The notes under the pieces: generated by a model | Told to the model about the DNA's origin: nothing | Database searches by the model: none | The model's input: only the letters and a program-made list of their open reading frames with translations | Origin: Promethearchaeota archaeon | GTDB taxonomy: Archaea; Asgardarchaeota; Lokiarchaeia; Sigyniarchaeales; SOKP01 | Direction of reading: 5' to 3' | Assembly (NCBI GenBank): GCA_016840165.1 | Contig: JAEOSU010000027.1 | Coordinates: 39,549-103,548, forward strand | Length of the DNA stretch: 64,000 nucleotides | Shown: positions 33,811-43,150 of the stretch, piece by piece | Layout: every line of letters begins with the position of its first letter | How positions within the stretch are numbered: position 1 is the stretch's first letter | Made by a program: the position numbers and the translations under genes

Positions 33811-36492
33811 TTGAGTATCCCCTCGAAAAAGTTTTTCATCGTCTTAGATAGGAATCTAAAGAAAGCAGAGGATGAGCATTATAAGGTCAATTTTTTCTAT
33901 ATTAAATCTGCTAAGCATAACCTGTCCAAATTTTCGTATGTTAGCCAACCTTTTTTTCAAGGATATGTAGTGATAGGTTTAGATATGAAAAATAAATTAC
34001 GTCCTTTAACTTTCTATAAAATTAATAAAGATGGCAGCCAAGATCCAATCAATCCTCGATTATTTAAAAGTTATTTGCTAGCAGAAAATAATAAATTCAT
34101 TGGGTTTTCGAGCCAAGCAAATCAAGAAGAGTATGAGTCTATTAAAAAGATGTTACGTAATTTTCAATTTAATCAAGATAAAATTAAATATCTCACCTTC
34201 TGCAGTAGTTGCTTGGAAAATGGTACTTTCAAAATTCTTCCCAAGGGGCTCCAAATACAAACAATTAATCAACAAATTGTATGTCCTAATTGTGCTTTAG
34301 AATTTGTGGTAAAACAGGCTGAGGTACGAGGTTTAATTCCAAAGGAACGTATGGATCCTAAATTGAAAAATTTTTTTAATCACATGATCTTGAAATTTAA
34401 AGATATTAAAAGAATAATTAGCTTGTTTAAAATAAACTTTAATCCGGTTAATAATAGAGAGGTAACAATTTATGACGTTGAAAAGAATCCTAAAATTCGT
34501 AAAAATTTACTAAACGTGGCAGTAAAAGATATTGAAATTCCACAAGGATTCAAAGATATTCTTTTAAAACTAAATATTAAAACTTTATTGCCTATCCAAG
34601 CAATCTCTATTGATGCTGAATTATTAAAAACAAGAGCGAATCAATTAATTATGGCCCCTACCTCCGCAGGGAAAACTTTAGTTGGTGAACTGGCAGGAGT
34701 GAATCAGATTCTCTTGAAAAATGAAAAAATGCTATATTTAGTTCCAATTGTTGCACTTGCGAATGTGAGAACTGAAGAATTTAAAAAAAAATATGCTCCG
34801 TTAAATTTTAAGATTATTAAAAAGATAGGAGAGTCCCTATTAGAACCAAGTGAAGAAAACAATTTGGATGACCTTTTTGACGCTGATATAGTTATCGCAA
34901 CTTATGAAGCAATCGATTATATTCTAAGGAGTGGTTTGAAAGAAAAATTGGGAAGGATTGGAACAATTATAATTGATGAAATCCAAACTTTAATCGATCC
35001 TGAGCGGGGATTTATTCTTGATGCTCTCATATCTCGCCTTAAATGCATTTATCAAGGTGCTCAGTTTCTTTATTTAAGCGCAACAATCGGCGCTCCAGAT
35101 ATATTAGCACAGAAACTTAATTCTCAATTAATTAATTATAAGAATCGCCCAGTTCCCATTGAAAGACATTTAATTATGTGTATTAATGAAGCAATGAAAC
35201 ATAGGATAATAATGAAATTAGTGAGGTATGCATATAATCTGAAATCTGAATATGGCTTCAAAGGCCAATCAATAATATTTACGAATACAAGAAAAAAGTG
35301 CGAATCTTTAGCAAACTATTTAACAAAGAGAGGCATTAGGACAGAACCATATCATTCGGGTCTAACTAATGACGAACGGAAATATATCGAAGAAAAATTT
35401 CAAAATCAAGAAATTTCAGCGGTAGTTGCAACAGCGGCTCTTGCTGCAGGCGTTGATTTTGCAGCGAAGCAAGTAATATTTGAATCTTTAGGGATGGGGA
35501 TAAAAACGTTAACCGTTGCTGAATTTGAACAAATGTTAGGACGAGCAGGGAGATTAAAAAAGCATTCTCTCGGATATGCTTATCTACTTGTGGAACCTGG
35601 TAAAATTTATAATCCTAAGATGAAAACTACCGAAGACAATGTTGCGATTAGTCTGTTAAATGGTAAGATAAAAGATTTTGAACTGGATCCCGATGAAGAA
35701 AAATCATTAACCGAATTATTAGCTATGATTTCTACTTTCCCTAAGGGGATCACTATGAATAAGATAATCCAATTTCAAGATTTTTTAATCAATGGAAATT
35801 TTGAATTAAATAAGTTTTTGAATAAGCTGATTTCATTAAATTTGATTGAATTAGATGAAAAGTCAAGCTATAGCTCAACCAATTTAGGAAGAGCAATCTC
35901 GAAGTCCTTTATAACTATTGCAAAAAGCTTTGATATCATTGAAAAATTAGTAAAAAAAGATGATACTTTGTTAAATATTATATTAGAATTAAAACCCCTT
36001 AAGAATGTTTACTTGTCAAAAAGTATTGTTGCGGACTTATCAAAAAATATGAATATGAAATATTTTAGCAATAATTTCTTTAGTGCGAGTGTAGTTTCCC
36101 TTATGAATGCAGAGTATGTGCGAAAAAGAAAAAAATTCTCTCAAGAATTTATCGAATATGTATCGAAATGGACAACTGATATCTTCAATTGCACTTGTAA
36201 AGATAGTCCTTACTGTGATTGTGGTAGAATAAATCTGGAAAAAATATTACTCGCCCTAAGAATTGAAGATAAATTGAGTGTTGAGGAAATTCGAGATTAT
36301 TTTGAGGAACAGTATAAAATTATGATATTTAAAGGTGATATCATTGACTATTTGGAAAATTTGATTTATACCTTTGAAAGCATCTCCCATATTACTAAAG
36401 CTATAGATAAACTAGATATAGAATATAAAAAGGAGTTAGAGCAAATTCCAAATACTATCCTTGCTATTAAAAATATTGATATTATACAATAG
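33811..36492 (+). CDS. Ski2/Hel308-like DEAD/DEAH helicase
   Basis: An 893-residue superfamily 2 helicase starting at TTG. N-terminal zinc site: CSSCLENG and CPNC at about residues 130-170. RecA-1: the Q-motif-like LLPIQAISIDAELL, Walker A MAPTSAGKTLVGEL near 280, motif II IIIDEIQTL near 386, motif III YLSAT near 420. RecA-2: IIFTNTRKKCESLANYL, HSGLTNDERKYIEE, VVATAALAAGVDFAAK, motif VI QMLGRAGR near 574. The C-terminus has a helical domain and a second Cys cluster (CTCKDSPYCDCG near 794). DEIQ replaces the common DEAH/DEIH. It fits haloarchaeal-type Hel308-related helicases with unwinding roles in repair or RNA turnover. Confidence 0.9.
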   Translation: MSIPSKKFFIVLDRNLKKAEDEHYKVNFFYIKSAKHNLSKFSYVSQPFFQGYVVIGLDMKNKLRPLTFYKINKDGSQDPINPRLFKSYLLAENNKFIGFSSQANQEEYESIKKMLRNFQFNQDKIKYLTFCSSCLENGTFKILPKGLQIQTINQQIVCPNCALEFVVKQAEVRGLIPKERMDPKLKNFFNHMILKFKDIKRIISLFKINFNPVNNREVTIYDVEKNPKIRKNLLNVAVKDIEIPQGFKDILLKLNIKTLLPIQAISIDAELLKTRANQLIMAPTSAGKTLVGELAGVNQILLKNEKMLYLVPIVALANVRTEEFKKKYAPLNFKIIKKIGESLLEPSEENNLDDLFDADIVIATYEAIDYILRSGLKEKLGRIGTIIIDEIQTLIDPERGFILDALISRLKCIYQGAQFLYLSATIGAPDILAQKLNSQLINYKNRPVPIERHLIMCINEAMKHRIIMKLVRYAYNLKSEYGFKGQSIIFTNTRKKCESLANYLTKRGIRTEPYHSGLTNDERKYIEEKFQNQEISAVVATAALAAGVDFAAKQVIFESLGMGIKTLTVAEFEQMLGRAGRLKKHSLGYAYLLVEPGKIYNPKMKTTEDNVAISLLNGKIKDFELDPDEEKSLTELLAMISTFPKGITMNKIIQFQDFLINGNFELNKFLNKLISLNLIELDEKSSYSSTNLGRAISKSFITIAKSFDIIEKLVKKDDTLLNIILELKPLKNVYLSKSIVADLSKNMNMKYFSNNFFSASVVSLMNAEYVRKRKKFSQEFIEYVSKWTTDIFNCTCKDSPYCDCGRINLEKILLALRIEDKLSVEEIRDYFEEQYKIMIFKGDIIDYLENLIYTFESISHITKAIDKLDIEYKKELEQIPNTILAIKNIDIIQ

Positions 36493-36504
36493 GTAAAGCA
36501 TAAA

Positions 36505-37698
36505 TTAAATTATATGAATTTCAATAATATCATTATCTTTTAAGGGATAATCCAAACCTACGCGTTTTTTCTTTTGTTTTACTCCCTTTCGTATAACTAT
36601 TGCATAATCAAATAAATCATAAAAACTTCGATGTATTTTTAAAGCAACGTCTTTAACTAGGGATCCTTTGTTCATAATTAAGGGTTTTTCTGCTATTTCA
36701 CTTGCGTGCATGGTATATATTTTTATCTTTTCCAATATCTCAAGTATGAGATCACCAAAGTCGTCTGGGAACTCCTTTTTCTTAACGCTAGTTCCGATTA
36801 TAATCTTAAATTCGTTTGAATATTGCTCTTTTAAGTCATCAAAATGATCTTCAGTATCAGGAAGATCACCTTTAGTCCCGAATATTATTGCTTTTTTATA
36901 TACAACTGATGGATCTAAAGCATCTACCACATCATTAATCCTTACTTTTCCAAATAACTTTACAACGGCATTTCGAATACCATTCTCGAAGATAACTTTC
37001 TTTATATTTTCTGTTAATTCATCAATATTAGCAATTTTTTTCGCCTCCCGAGTTAAATAAAACACTTGAATTTTATTGGAACCAGTTTTATCAATTGTTA
37101 TTGGAGGAGGATCAACATTGAGCCGAATACTAGCACTCGATAACTCATTTAAGATTAAATCCATTTGTTTTTCATAATCACGGGATAAATCAACACATAT
37201 ACAGATTAAATCACAGGATCGTAATTGTGAAAGTATTTCCTTTCCATTGCCTACCCCAATAGATGCTCCTTCCATTAAGGATGGCATGTCTACGATCTGG
37301 AATCTAATCTTATTATATTCATAAATTCCAATTTCTGGAATGGCTGTAAATTTTCCTATTTTTTCTTTAGCAGCATGAGTTAGATGATTGAGGAGTGAGG
37401 TTTTACCGACTCCAGGTACATAGTAATCACTAATTAGGATTAGTTGAATCCCCTCTTTTTTGATAGAGAAAGGACTTATCAATTTTGAGATACTTTTCGA
37501 ACGGACCCTCCTCTCTTCTTGTTGCTTTCTAAGTTTAGCTAAACGAGATTTATTTAATGCTACAATATTTTCTGTAGCCTTATGTTTTGGAACTAATGAG
37601 AGAAACTCTTCAAGGCGCTTAATTTTTTCATCAATAGTGCTAGCATCTAAATATTTCTGGTATGCTGCTTGCGCTTCAGGGCCAATATTACTTGACAA
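36505..37698 (-). CDS. DRG-type GTPase with C-terminal TGS domain
   Basis: A 397-residue protein. The N-terminal 70 residues are helical. The G domain is degenerate: G1 reads SDYYVPGVGKTSLLNHL, G3 region VDMPSLMEGASIGVGNGKEI, and G4 GTKGD in place of NKxD. The last 75 residues form a TGS domain matching DRG proteins (LVKDVALKIHRSFYDLFDYA, KKKRVGLDYPLKDNDIIEIH). DRG GTPases bind ribosomes in eukaryotes. The start is a TTG behind AAAGGT. The longin-like gene lies 23 nt upstream on the same strand, so the two are probably one operon and possibly a GTPase-regulator pair. Confidence 0.87.
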   Translation of the reverse strand: MSSNIGPEAQAAYQKYLDASTIDEKIKRLEEFLSLVPKHKATENIVALNKSRLAKLRKQQEERRVRSKSISKLISPFSIKKEGIQLILISDYYVPGVGKTSLLNHLTHAAKEKIGKFTAIPEIGIYEYNKIRFQIVDMPSLMEGASIGVGNGKEILSQLRSCDLICICVDLSRDYEKQMDLILNELSSASIRLNVDPPPITIDKTGSNKIQVFYLTREAKKIANIDELTENIKKVIFENGIRNAVVKLFGKVRINDVVDALDPSVVYKKAIIFGTKGDLPDTEDHFDDLKEQYSNEFKIIIGTSVKKKEFPDDFGDLILEILEKIKIYTMHASEIAEKPLIMNKGSLVKDVALKIHRSFYDLFDYAIVIRKGVKQKKKRVGLDYPLKDNDIIEIHII

Positions 37699-37721
37699 AA
37701 ATTATCTACCTTTTATTTCTC

Positions 37722-38180
37722 TTATAATATAGATCGAAAGCGATCTTCTGTTTTTAGTTTTAAATCTCCAATTATTTCATCAATTCTAGTTTCAAAGCCC
37801 TTAAAAAATTTAGATTTTTTGGAAAAAATATCATTAAGCGAATACCTATTGAGAAAATGGTTATTGATTTCCTTTAAATGTTTCTTAACAATCTCTGCTT
37901 CAGTTTCTTTTTCAATAATAGCATAGGAGAGTAAAGGTTGTTTATTCGAAAGTTTTTCAGAAGGTAAAGATATGACATCACAATAACATACTAATTTAAA
38001 TGATGCGAGTGAAACAACATTTATATTATCTCCAAAAACTTCTGAGGTAAAACTCTCAAGAGCAGAGAGAAAACCAGCTCTTAGTTCTGGATCTAATCCC
38101 ACTCTTGTATCAGAAGAATAATATTTCTGGTTTATTAGATTTTTGGTTCCTAGATTTATTCCAAGTTCTAAAATTGCCAT
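37722..38180 (-). CDS. Longin-like protein
   Basis: A 152-residue protein whose layout matches the longin/roadblock-type regulators common in Asgard genomes: GLDPELRAGFLSALESFTSE, a beta-strand region (NVVSLASFKLVCYCD), YAIIEKETEAEIVKKHLKEI, and a C-terminal helix with FFKGFETRIDEIIGD. In eukaryotes such folds act in vesicle trafficking as GEF or GTPase-binding scaffolds. It is directly upstream of the TGS GTPase. The family call rests on visual recognition only. Confidence 0.6.
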   Translation of the reverse strand: MAILELGINLGTKNLINQKYYSSDTRVGLDPELRAGFLSALESFTSEVFGDNINVVSLASFKLVCYCDVISLPSEKLSNKQPLLSYAIIEKETEAEIVKKHLKEINNHFLNRYSLNDIFSKKSKFFKGFETRIDEIIGDLKLKTEDRFRSIL

Positions 38181-38297
38181 GTATTAATCGTTATTTTGCT
38201 TAAATTTTAAGATTAGTATAACAATGTTTAATATTTATTTCGTGAAAGTTTATATTAAAATTTAGCTTATTTCTTCAATTCGAGTATACTGAGAGAA

Positions 38298-39164
38298 TTA
38301 ACTCAATTTCAATTGTTTTTTAAATACATGAAAAGTGTTATGACACAGAAATGAAACAGTCAAGGGTCCAATTCCACCTGGAGAGGGTGTTATTTTGGAG
38401 CATTTTTCTATCACTCCATTAAAATCAACATCGCCGCATAATTTTCCATCAACTTTATTGGTCCCAACATCGATAATAATTGCTCCTTTTTTTATTTTAT
38501 CTTTAGTAATGAACTTTGGTTGTCCTACTGCTACAACTAAAATGTCTGCCCGCTTTATATGATTTACAATGTTTATTGTAGAGGTGTGACATACTGTGAT
38601 CGTAGCATTTCTTTTTAGAAACATAAAGATCAAGGGTTTACCGACAAGATTTGATCGATTAATTATAATTACTTCCTTACCCTGTAAATCAATATTATAA
38701 TATTCAAGCAATGAAATTATACCTTTTGGTGTGGCTGGAGCAAATTCTTCATCATAATTGAATAATTTTCCTTGATTATATGGATGTAATCCATCAACAT
38801 CTTTTATAGGAGAGATTCGATCCACAAATTGCATTGAATTATCACGAAGATGATTTGGAATGGGTAATTGTAAGATTATTCCATTTATAGTTTCATTATT
38901 GTTTAATTTGTCTATTTCATTAAACAATTTTTCTCGTGTAACATTTTCATCCAAAGTTATTAAGGTAAAATCTATACCAATTTGCTCACATGTTTTGCGT
39001 TTGATATTTACATAAATCTTTGATGCTGGGTTATCACCAACAAGTATAGCAGCCAATCTTGGTTTAATTCCTGTATGTTGGTAAGCGATACTAATATCTT
39101 CCTTTAATTTAGCATTTAATTTGTCAGCTAAACTTTTTCCGTTTAATAGTTTTTCCTCAGTCAT
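38298..39164 (-). CDS. folD: Bifunctional methylenetetrahydrofolate dehydrogenase / methenyltetrahydrofolate cyclohydrolase
   Basis: Interconverts 5,10-methylene-THF and 10-formyl-THF using NAD(P). The 288 residues have the standard length and order: VGDNPASKIYVNIKRKTCEQ with the catalytic Lys, DVDGLHPYNQGKL, ATPKGIISLL, NRSNLVGKPL, CHTST, ADILVVAVGQPKF, DVGTNKVDG and TPSPGGIGPLTVSFL. The presence of FolD implies tetrahydrofolate-based one-carbon metabolism and supplies the formyl donor for PurH in the same window. Monocistronic by spacing. Confidence 0.97.
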   Translation of the reverse strand: MTEEKLLNGKSLADKLNAKLKEDISIAYQHTGIKPRLAAILVGDNPASKIYVNIKRKTCEQIGIDFTLITLDENVTREKLFNEIDKLNNNETINGIILQLPIPNHLRDNSMQFVDRISPIKDVDGLHPYNQGKLFNYDEEFAPATPKGIISLLEYYNIDLQGKEVIIINRSNLVGKPLIFMFLKRNATITVCHTSTINIVNHIKRADILVVAVGQPKFITKDKIKKGAIIIDVGTNKVDGKLCGDVDFNGVIEKCSKITPSPGGIGPLTVSFLCHNTFHVFKKQLKLS

Positions 39165-39263
39165 CGTATTTTAAGAAATGAAAATTTAAAATATATTTTA
39201 ATTAGTAATTTTTCTTTAAAATTAAATTACTATTATTAGATATTTATTAATTTTAAAAAAAGA

Positions 39264-40364
39264 TTAGATCCTTCTTTTACGCCATACTAAGTAAATTAGT
39301 ACGATGACGACTGCAATGATCGCCAATAGGATAAACAATATGATAAGATTAAATTCTACCATAAAAATATCTTCATTTAATAATCCTAAACTGTTAAAAT
39401 CCATAAGAAGCTTAAATGCATAATATGATGCTGATATCGAGGATAATCCTTGAACAGTTCCCCCAAAAAGATTACTGAAACCACCATCTTCGAAATTTTG
39501 ATGATTTAAAACCCATACTAAAGTTGCGGCTTCATTTAATTGAGTGCTGTCTAATAGTTTAATTGCACCTACACAATAAAAGGTACTACTAAAGAGAGTT
39601 GATTCTGAGAGAAGCCCAGCTTTATATCCCCCATAATTAGCATAATTATCACTATCACTATTATAAAAGGATTTAAAGTAATTTAATGTTGCCGTTCTGT
39701 TTTCTAAATCATTTAAATCACCTATCTGGTCAATCAAATAAACGGCTAGGAACGTTGTTAGTTGAGATGAATCTAGAGTACTATTTCCTCCATAACCTCC
39801 ATCAGAATTATTGCAAGATAATATCCAATTTTTAATTGAAGTAAAATTAAGTTCTTCGTTCAAATATGTTTTAATTTCATAGACAAAATACGTAGAGGTC
39901 ATATCTGCTGAAGAGGTAGAATTATCAGAAGCATAACCCCCCTCGCTTTGCTCAGTTTGATTTAGATATTCCGAGATCTTAGTTTCTAAACTTGTATCCA
40001 TTGTAGCGTCCAAAATGTCCAAAGATTTCACAAGATAATAGAGATCATATAATTTTATAACACCCTCAGTGAACATATTCTCGATCGCAGTTTCTAAATT
40101 TTCTTGAAATAGGGAGATATCTACTTTAGTTTCCGGACCAATTTGATAGATATCGTAATAGTCAATGATCTCTAACGAATAGGCAGTATCTTGATAGGAA
40201 GATCCAAATCTTTCATTTTCTACTTGATTTTCAAAAAGGAAGTCAACTAAATAAGATTGTCTTGTTTTTGCTAATGCAATTGGGGTTATCAATATGAAAA
40301 TGATTGCAGTAGTAATTATGAAAGCAGTGATTCGAGTTTTTGATTTCAATCTAAAAAACCTCAA
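39264..40364 (-). CDS. Secreted, membrane-anchored alpha/alpha-toroid (prenyltransferase-like) repeat protein
   Basis: A 366-residue protein with an N-terminal signal-like helix (ITAFIITTAIIFILITPIAL), an extracellular region with repeats ending in Gly-Gly-Tyr/Phe (SEGGYASDNSTSSADMTSTY, SDGGYGGNSTLDSSQLTTF, YGGYKAGLLSESTLFSSTFY, DGGFSNLFGG), and a C-terminal membrane helix followed by RKRRI. The repeat spacing of about 50 residues matches the prenyltransferase/squalene-cyclase-like toroid. Many NxS/T sites suggest glycosylation. It is probably a cell-surface binding protein; no catalytic residues are assigned. Confidence 0.75.
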   Translation of the reverse strand: MRFFRLKSKTRITAFIITTAIIFILITPIALAKTRQSYLVDFLFENQVENERFGSSYQDTAYSLEIIDYYDIYQIGPETKVDISLFQENLETAIENMFTEGVIKLYDLYYLVKSLDILDATMDTSLETKISEYLNQTEQSEGGYASDNSTSSADMTSTYFVYEIKTYLNEELNFTSIKNWILSCNNSDGGYGGNSTLDSSQLTTFLAVYLIDQIGDLNDLENRTATLNYFKSFYNSDSDNYANYGGYKAGLLSESTLFSSTFYCVGAIKLLDSTQLNEAATLVWVLNHQNFEDGGFSNLFGGTVQGLSSISASYYAFKLLMDFNSLGLLNEDIFMVEFNLIILFILLAIIAVVIVLIYLVWRKRRI

Positions 40365-40506
40365 GCGAGTTTTAACTAAGTTTTAAGTTTTTAAAATTTA
40401 ACTTGTAATTAAAAATTAACGATAAATATAGAGAATAATCGAAATTTCACAATTAAAGATGAATTGCTGCAATTCATTTTTTATATAAGTAAAGATAGAA
40501 AAATAC

Positions 40507-42033
40507 TTAGAAAATTTCGCTAATATCTTTATATAACACAGCACTATTTTCGATAAATTGTTCATGAGTAATGAATAGATTTTGAAAACTCGGAAGACTT
40601 CCCAAAATTGCGGCACCATTAAATATCGCATATTGAAGATTTTCTGGTACGTAAAACTTGATAAGTGTATCTGTTGACTTGTAATATCCTGAAAACTCAC
40701 GAGCGGGTTTTGCTTTTTTGATCACTCCAGTGGGGAGATCTTCTAAACTCGGAGGCTCTAAAGATTTCCCACAATATGGACAAAAGATTGAAGTTTCATC
40801 TACTATTTCTTTATTGCAATGGGGACATAATAATTTACCATTTACTTTTTTAACTTTTTTAGGTTCCACTTTTGGTTTAATTGGTAATTCAGGTAATACA
40901 ACTCTTCCTCCACATGAAGGACAAAATTCCTTTCCGTCAGTGAGGTCCACTAACACCCCACAGTGAGGACAAGTATCTTTACTTTTCTTTGCTACTTCTT
41001 TCGCTTGCATAGTTAATTTCTGACTAACTGTCGAGATCATTTCTTTTGGTTTTGGAATTTTTCCTAATTGCGGTAAAATCTTGTTTAGTTCTACTCGTAA
41101 ACGTTCCTCAAAACCAGAATATGATACATTACCCCCTGAAATGACAATATGTGATAATAAATCACTCCAATAATGATCATCAATCCCTTTGAGAGAAGCA
41201 ATAATGGCTTCAGGTATATTCATCATTGTATAACCAATAAGTTGGGGATTAAAAAGTACTTCAGGAGCTTCATGAAATATATAATTGGGGATTTTAATAT
41301 TTGAACCATCTGGCATGGCAAAGCTAAAAGAATCTTTTACTTTTGGAGGGTTATCAGGGTCTATTGCAAAATAACAATTTTTTTCCTTTATATCCTTAAT
41401 TATTTCATCCACAGCGGAGGATTCTATATTAATACCTTCTCGCATTAACAGGTTTTTTAAGTGCTGATTAATATCGGTACCGGCAAGAGGTAATTTTTGT
41501 ACCGCCTGATCGACCAACTCTCCGTTGATAATGGGACAAATCCAAGTTATACCATCTCCACTTTCAATGACTAGTCCTGTGGTTAAACCAACGCTGAAGA
41601 TTGAAAGTATTGGTGTAGGAATCATAATCAAGCTTTTAACTCTATGTGTTTCAAATAAAACTCGAGCAATATATTCCTTTGTCTCTTTCTGGACAAATGG
41701 TTGTTCTGTATATAATAAAGGATAATCAGAAAGATTGGGGATTCGTAGAAGGGAATAAAAACAATAATTAAGAATTTCATAATAATCATTCCAATCCATA
41801 ATTGCCCCACGGTCAATTGGATATTTTATTTTTAGCACACCTCGCATTTTTGCCGCATCTGAGCCGATATATGTGTTTCTTGCACTTACATCGACCATTA
41901 CTGATTTATATTTCTCCTTTCCCGTCATTGTTGGAAATACAAATCGAGGACTTGGTTCACCAGCAAATCCAATTTTAGTATATGCGGATCCAATGTCTAA
42001 AATCACCGGGGTGCCTGGGAGAGGGATTGCCAT
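40507..42033 (-). CDS. Actin-family protein with two inserted zinc ribbons
   Basis: A 508-residue actin homologue. Matches to actin: LDIGSAYTKIGFAGEPSPRF near 12, TEQPFVQKETKEYIARVLFE near 109, GLVIESGDGITWICPIINGE near 153, the LPLAGTDINQHL region, IVISGGNVSYSGFEERL near 296, and the end LQYAIFNGAAILGSLPSFQ. Between about 317 and 455 sits an insert with Cys355/358/371/374 and Cys403/406/418/421, joined by a basic Pro/Lys linker. Residues aligned with actin Gln137 and His161 are Thr and Trp, and Asp154 is Glu, so ATP hydrolysis is probably weak or absent. It is an Arp-like protein, not the polymerising lokiactin. An ATG start sits at 42033. Confidence 0.93.
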   Translation of the reverse strand: MAIPLPGTPVILDIGSAYTKIGFAGEPSPRFVFPTMTGKEKYKSVMVDVSARNTYIGSDAAKMRGVLKIKYPIDRGAIMDWNDYYEILNYCFYSLLRIPNLSDYPLLYTEQPFVQKETKEYIARVLFETHRVKSLIMIPTPILSIFSVGLTTGLVIESGDGITWICPIINGELVDQAVQKLPLAGTDINQHLKNLLMREGINIESSAVDEIIKDIKEKNCYFAIDPDNPPKVKDSFSFAMPDGSNIKIPNYIFHEAPEVLFNPQLIGYTMMNIPEAIIASLKGIDDHYWSDLLSHIVISGGNVSYSGFEERLRVELNKILPQLGKIPKPKEMISTVSQKLTMQAKEVAKKSKDTCPHCGVLVDLTDGKEFCPSCGGRVVLPELPIKPKVEPKKVKKVNGKLLCPHCNKEIVDETSIFCPYCGKSLEPPSLEDLPTGVIKKAKPAREFSGYYKSTDTLIKFYVPENLQYAIFNGAAILGSLPSFQNLFITHEQFIENSAVLYKDISEIF

Positions 42034-42093
42034 GGTTAATCAATTTTTTTTTAATATTTAAGACTATATTTTCTTCTATATAATTATCAAAAT

Positions 42094-42528
42094 TTAAGTG
42101 TTAGTATCCTTTAAAAATTTAAATAATCGTTCTAAAATCGATTGTTTCGTAATTAAGCCAATTAATTCTTTATTGGGATTAACAACGGGTAATCTTTCAA
42201 TATTTTTGGTCATCATTTTTTCTATAGCCATTTCAAACGTATCTTCTTGTTGAAGGGTTATGGTATCTGAAGTCATAAGATCTTTAACTCGAGTATTTGG
42301 AGAATCAAGATTTGTTGCGAATCGGGCTAACCGTATATCTCTTTGAGTAATAATTCCAACGATCTGTTTATCTCTACTATTATTAACGACTGGTAATCCT
42401 CCAACATTCTTTCTCAACATAAGCCTTTCTGTTGCACTTATTTTTTCATCGGGAACTGTGAAGTAAGGATCACGAATCATAAATTCCGAAATGTTGATTT
42501 TACCCAATGATCGCTTATTTTCTCCCAT
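42094..42528 (-). CDS. CBS-domain pair protein
   Basis: A 144-residue protein with two CBS motifs in tandem (ERLMLRKNVGGLPVVNNSRD then VGIITQRDIRLA; FEMAIEKMMTKNIERLPVVN then LIGLITKQSILERL). Such Bateman modules sense adenosyl nucleotides. It has no enzyme domain, so it probably acts as a separate regulatory subunit. It sits downstream of the actin gene on the same strand, 60 nt from it. Confidence 0.9.
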   Translation of the reverse strand: MGENKRSLGKINISEFMIRDPYFTVPDEKISATERLMLRKNVGGLPVVNNSRDKQIVGIITQRDIRLARFATNLDSPNTRVKDLMTSDTITLQQEDTFEMAIEKMMTKNIERLPVVNPNKELIGLITKQSILERLFKFLKDTNT

Positions 42529-42620
42529 TTAATTTAAAACCTTCTAAAGATACTATATAACCAAGTAAAACTAACTCGTTCTAAGAATAAATAATATCTC
42601 TTTCATTTAAAAGATATTTA

Positions 42621-43031
42621 TTACTGAATCGTAAGGGTTTTTTTTAAATTAGTCTCGATGGCTTCTAATTCAGAACGTAAATTATTGAAAGTATTAAGTA
42701 GAAAGTCCCCCCATTCATTCAATTTTATCCAACCACCTCCTCCTGGTCCACCACGTGCTGTTTCCACCGGTGAAATACCTGTTCTTTTCTCTATCCTCCT
42801 TAAAATATTCCAAGCATATTTGTATGAATACCCACATTCTTTTGCAGCTTGGGTTAGCGATTTTAAACCTTTAGATGTTTCTGATTTAATATTTTCAAGT
42901 AATTTGGCCCACCCCGAGCCTAATATATTCGCAGATTCGTTATCTTGAAATTCAAGCCATATTTTTATCCCAAACCCCACTTTAGATTTATACTTCTCTA
43001 GATCCACATCTTCAATAGATTTTCTCTTCAT
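42621..43031 (-). CDS. ModE-like winged-helix regulator
   Basis: A 136-residue protein with the LysR/ModE-type N-terminal HTH: LTQAAKECGYSYKYAWNILR, RTGISPVETARGGPGGGGW and a wing strand WIKLNEWGDFLLNTF. The Gly-rich stretch after the recognition helix is the ModE family hallmark. There are no molybdate-binding TOBE domains, so the ligand is unknown; molybdate/tungstate control is inferred from the family only. The N-terminal 50 residues (GFGIKIWLEFQDNESANIL) are typical of the archaeal single-domain type. Confidence 0.85.
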   Translation of the reverse strand: MKRKSIEDVDLEKYKSKVGFGIKIWLEFQDNESANILGSGWAKLLENIKSETSKGLKSLTQAAKECGYSYKYAWNILRRIEKRTGISPVETARGGPGGGGWIKLNEWGDFLLNTFNNLRSELEAIETNLKKTLTIQ

Positions 43032-43150
43032 ATATGATTGTATGCTAGTTCTTTAAATATAATTATTTGATAATATTGAACAATAAAAAATTAAAACAAA
43101 GCTGTTTTTATTCTCACATTAATAAATAAGACAACGCAGAGAGTATATTT

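Noticed and set aside
40416..40700. 94-residue minus ORF near the actin stop
   Set aside because: Overlaps the actin C-terminus in another frame without motif support.
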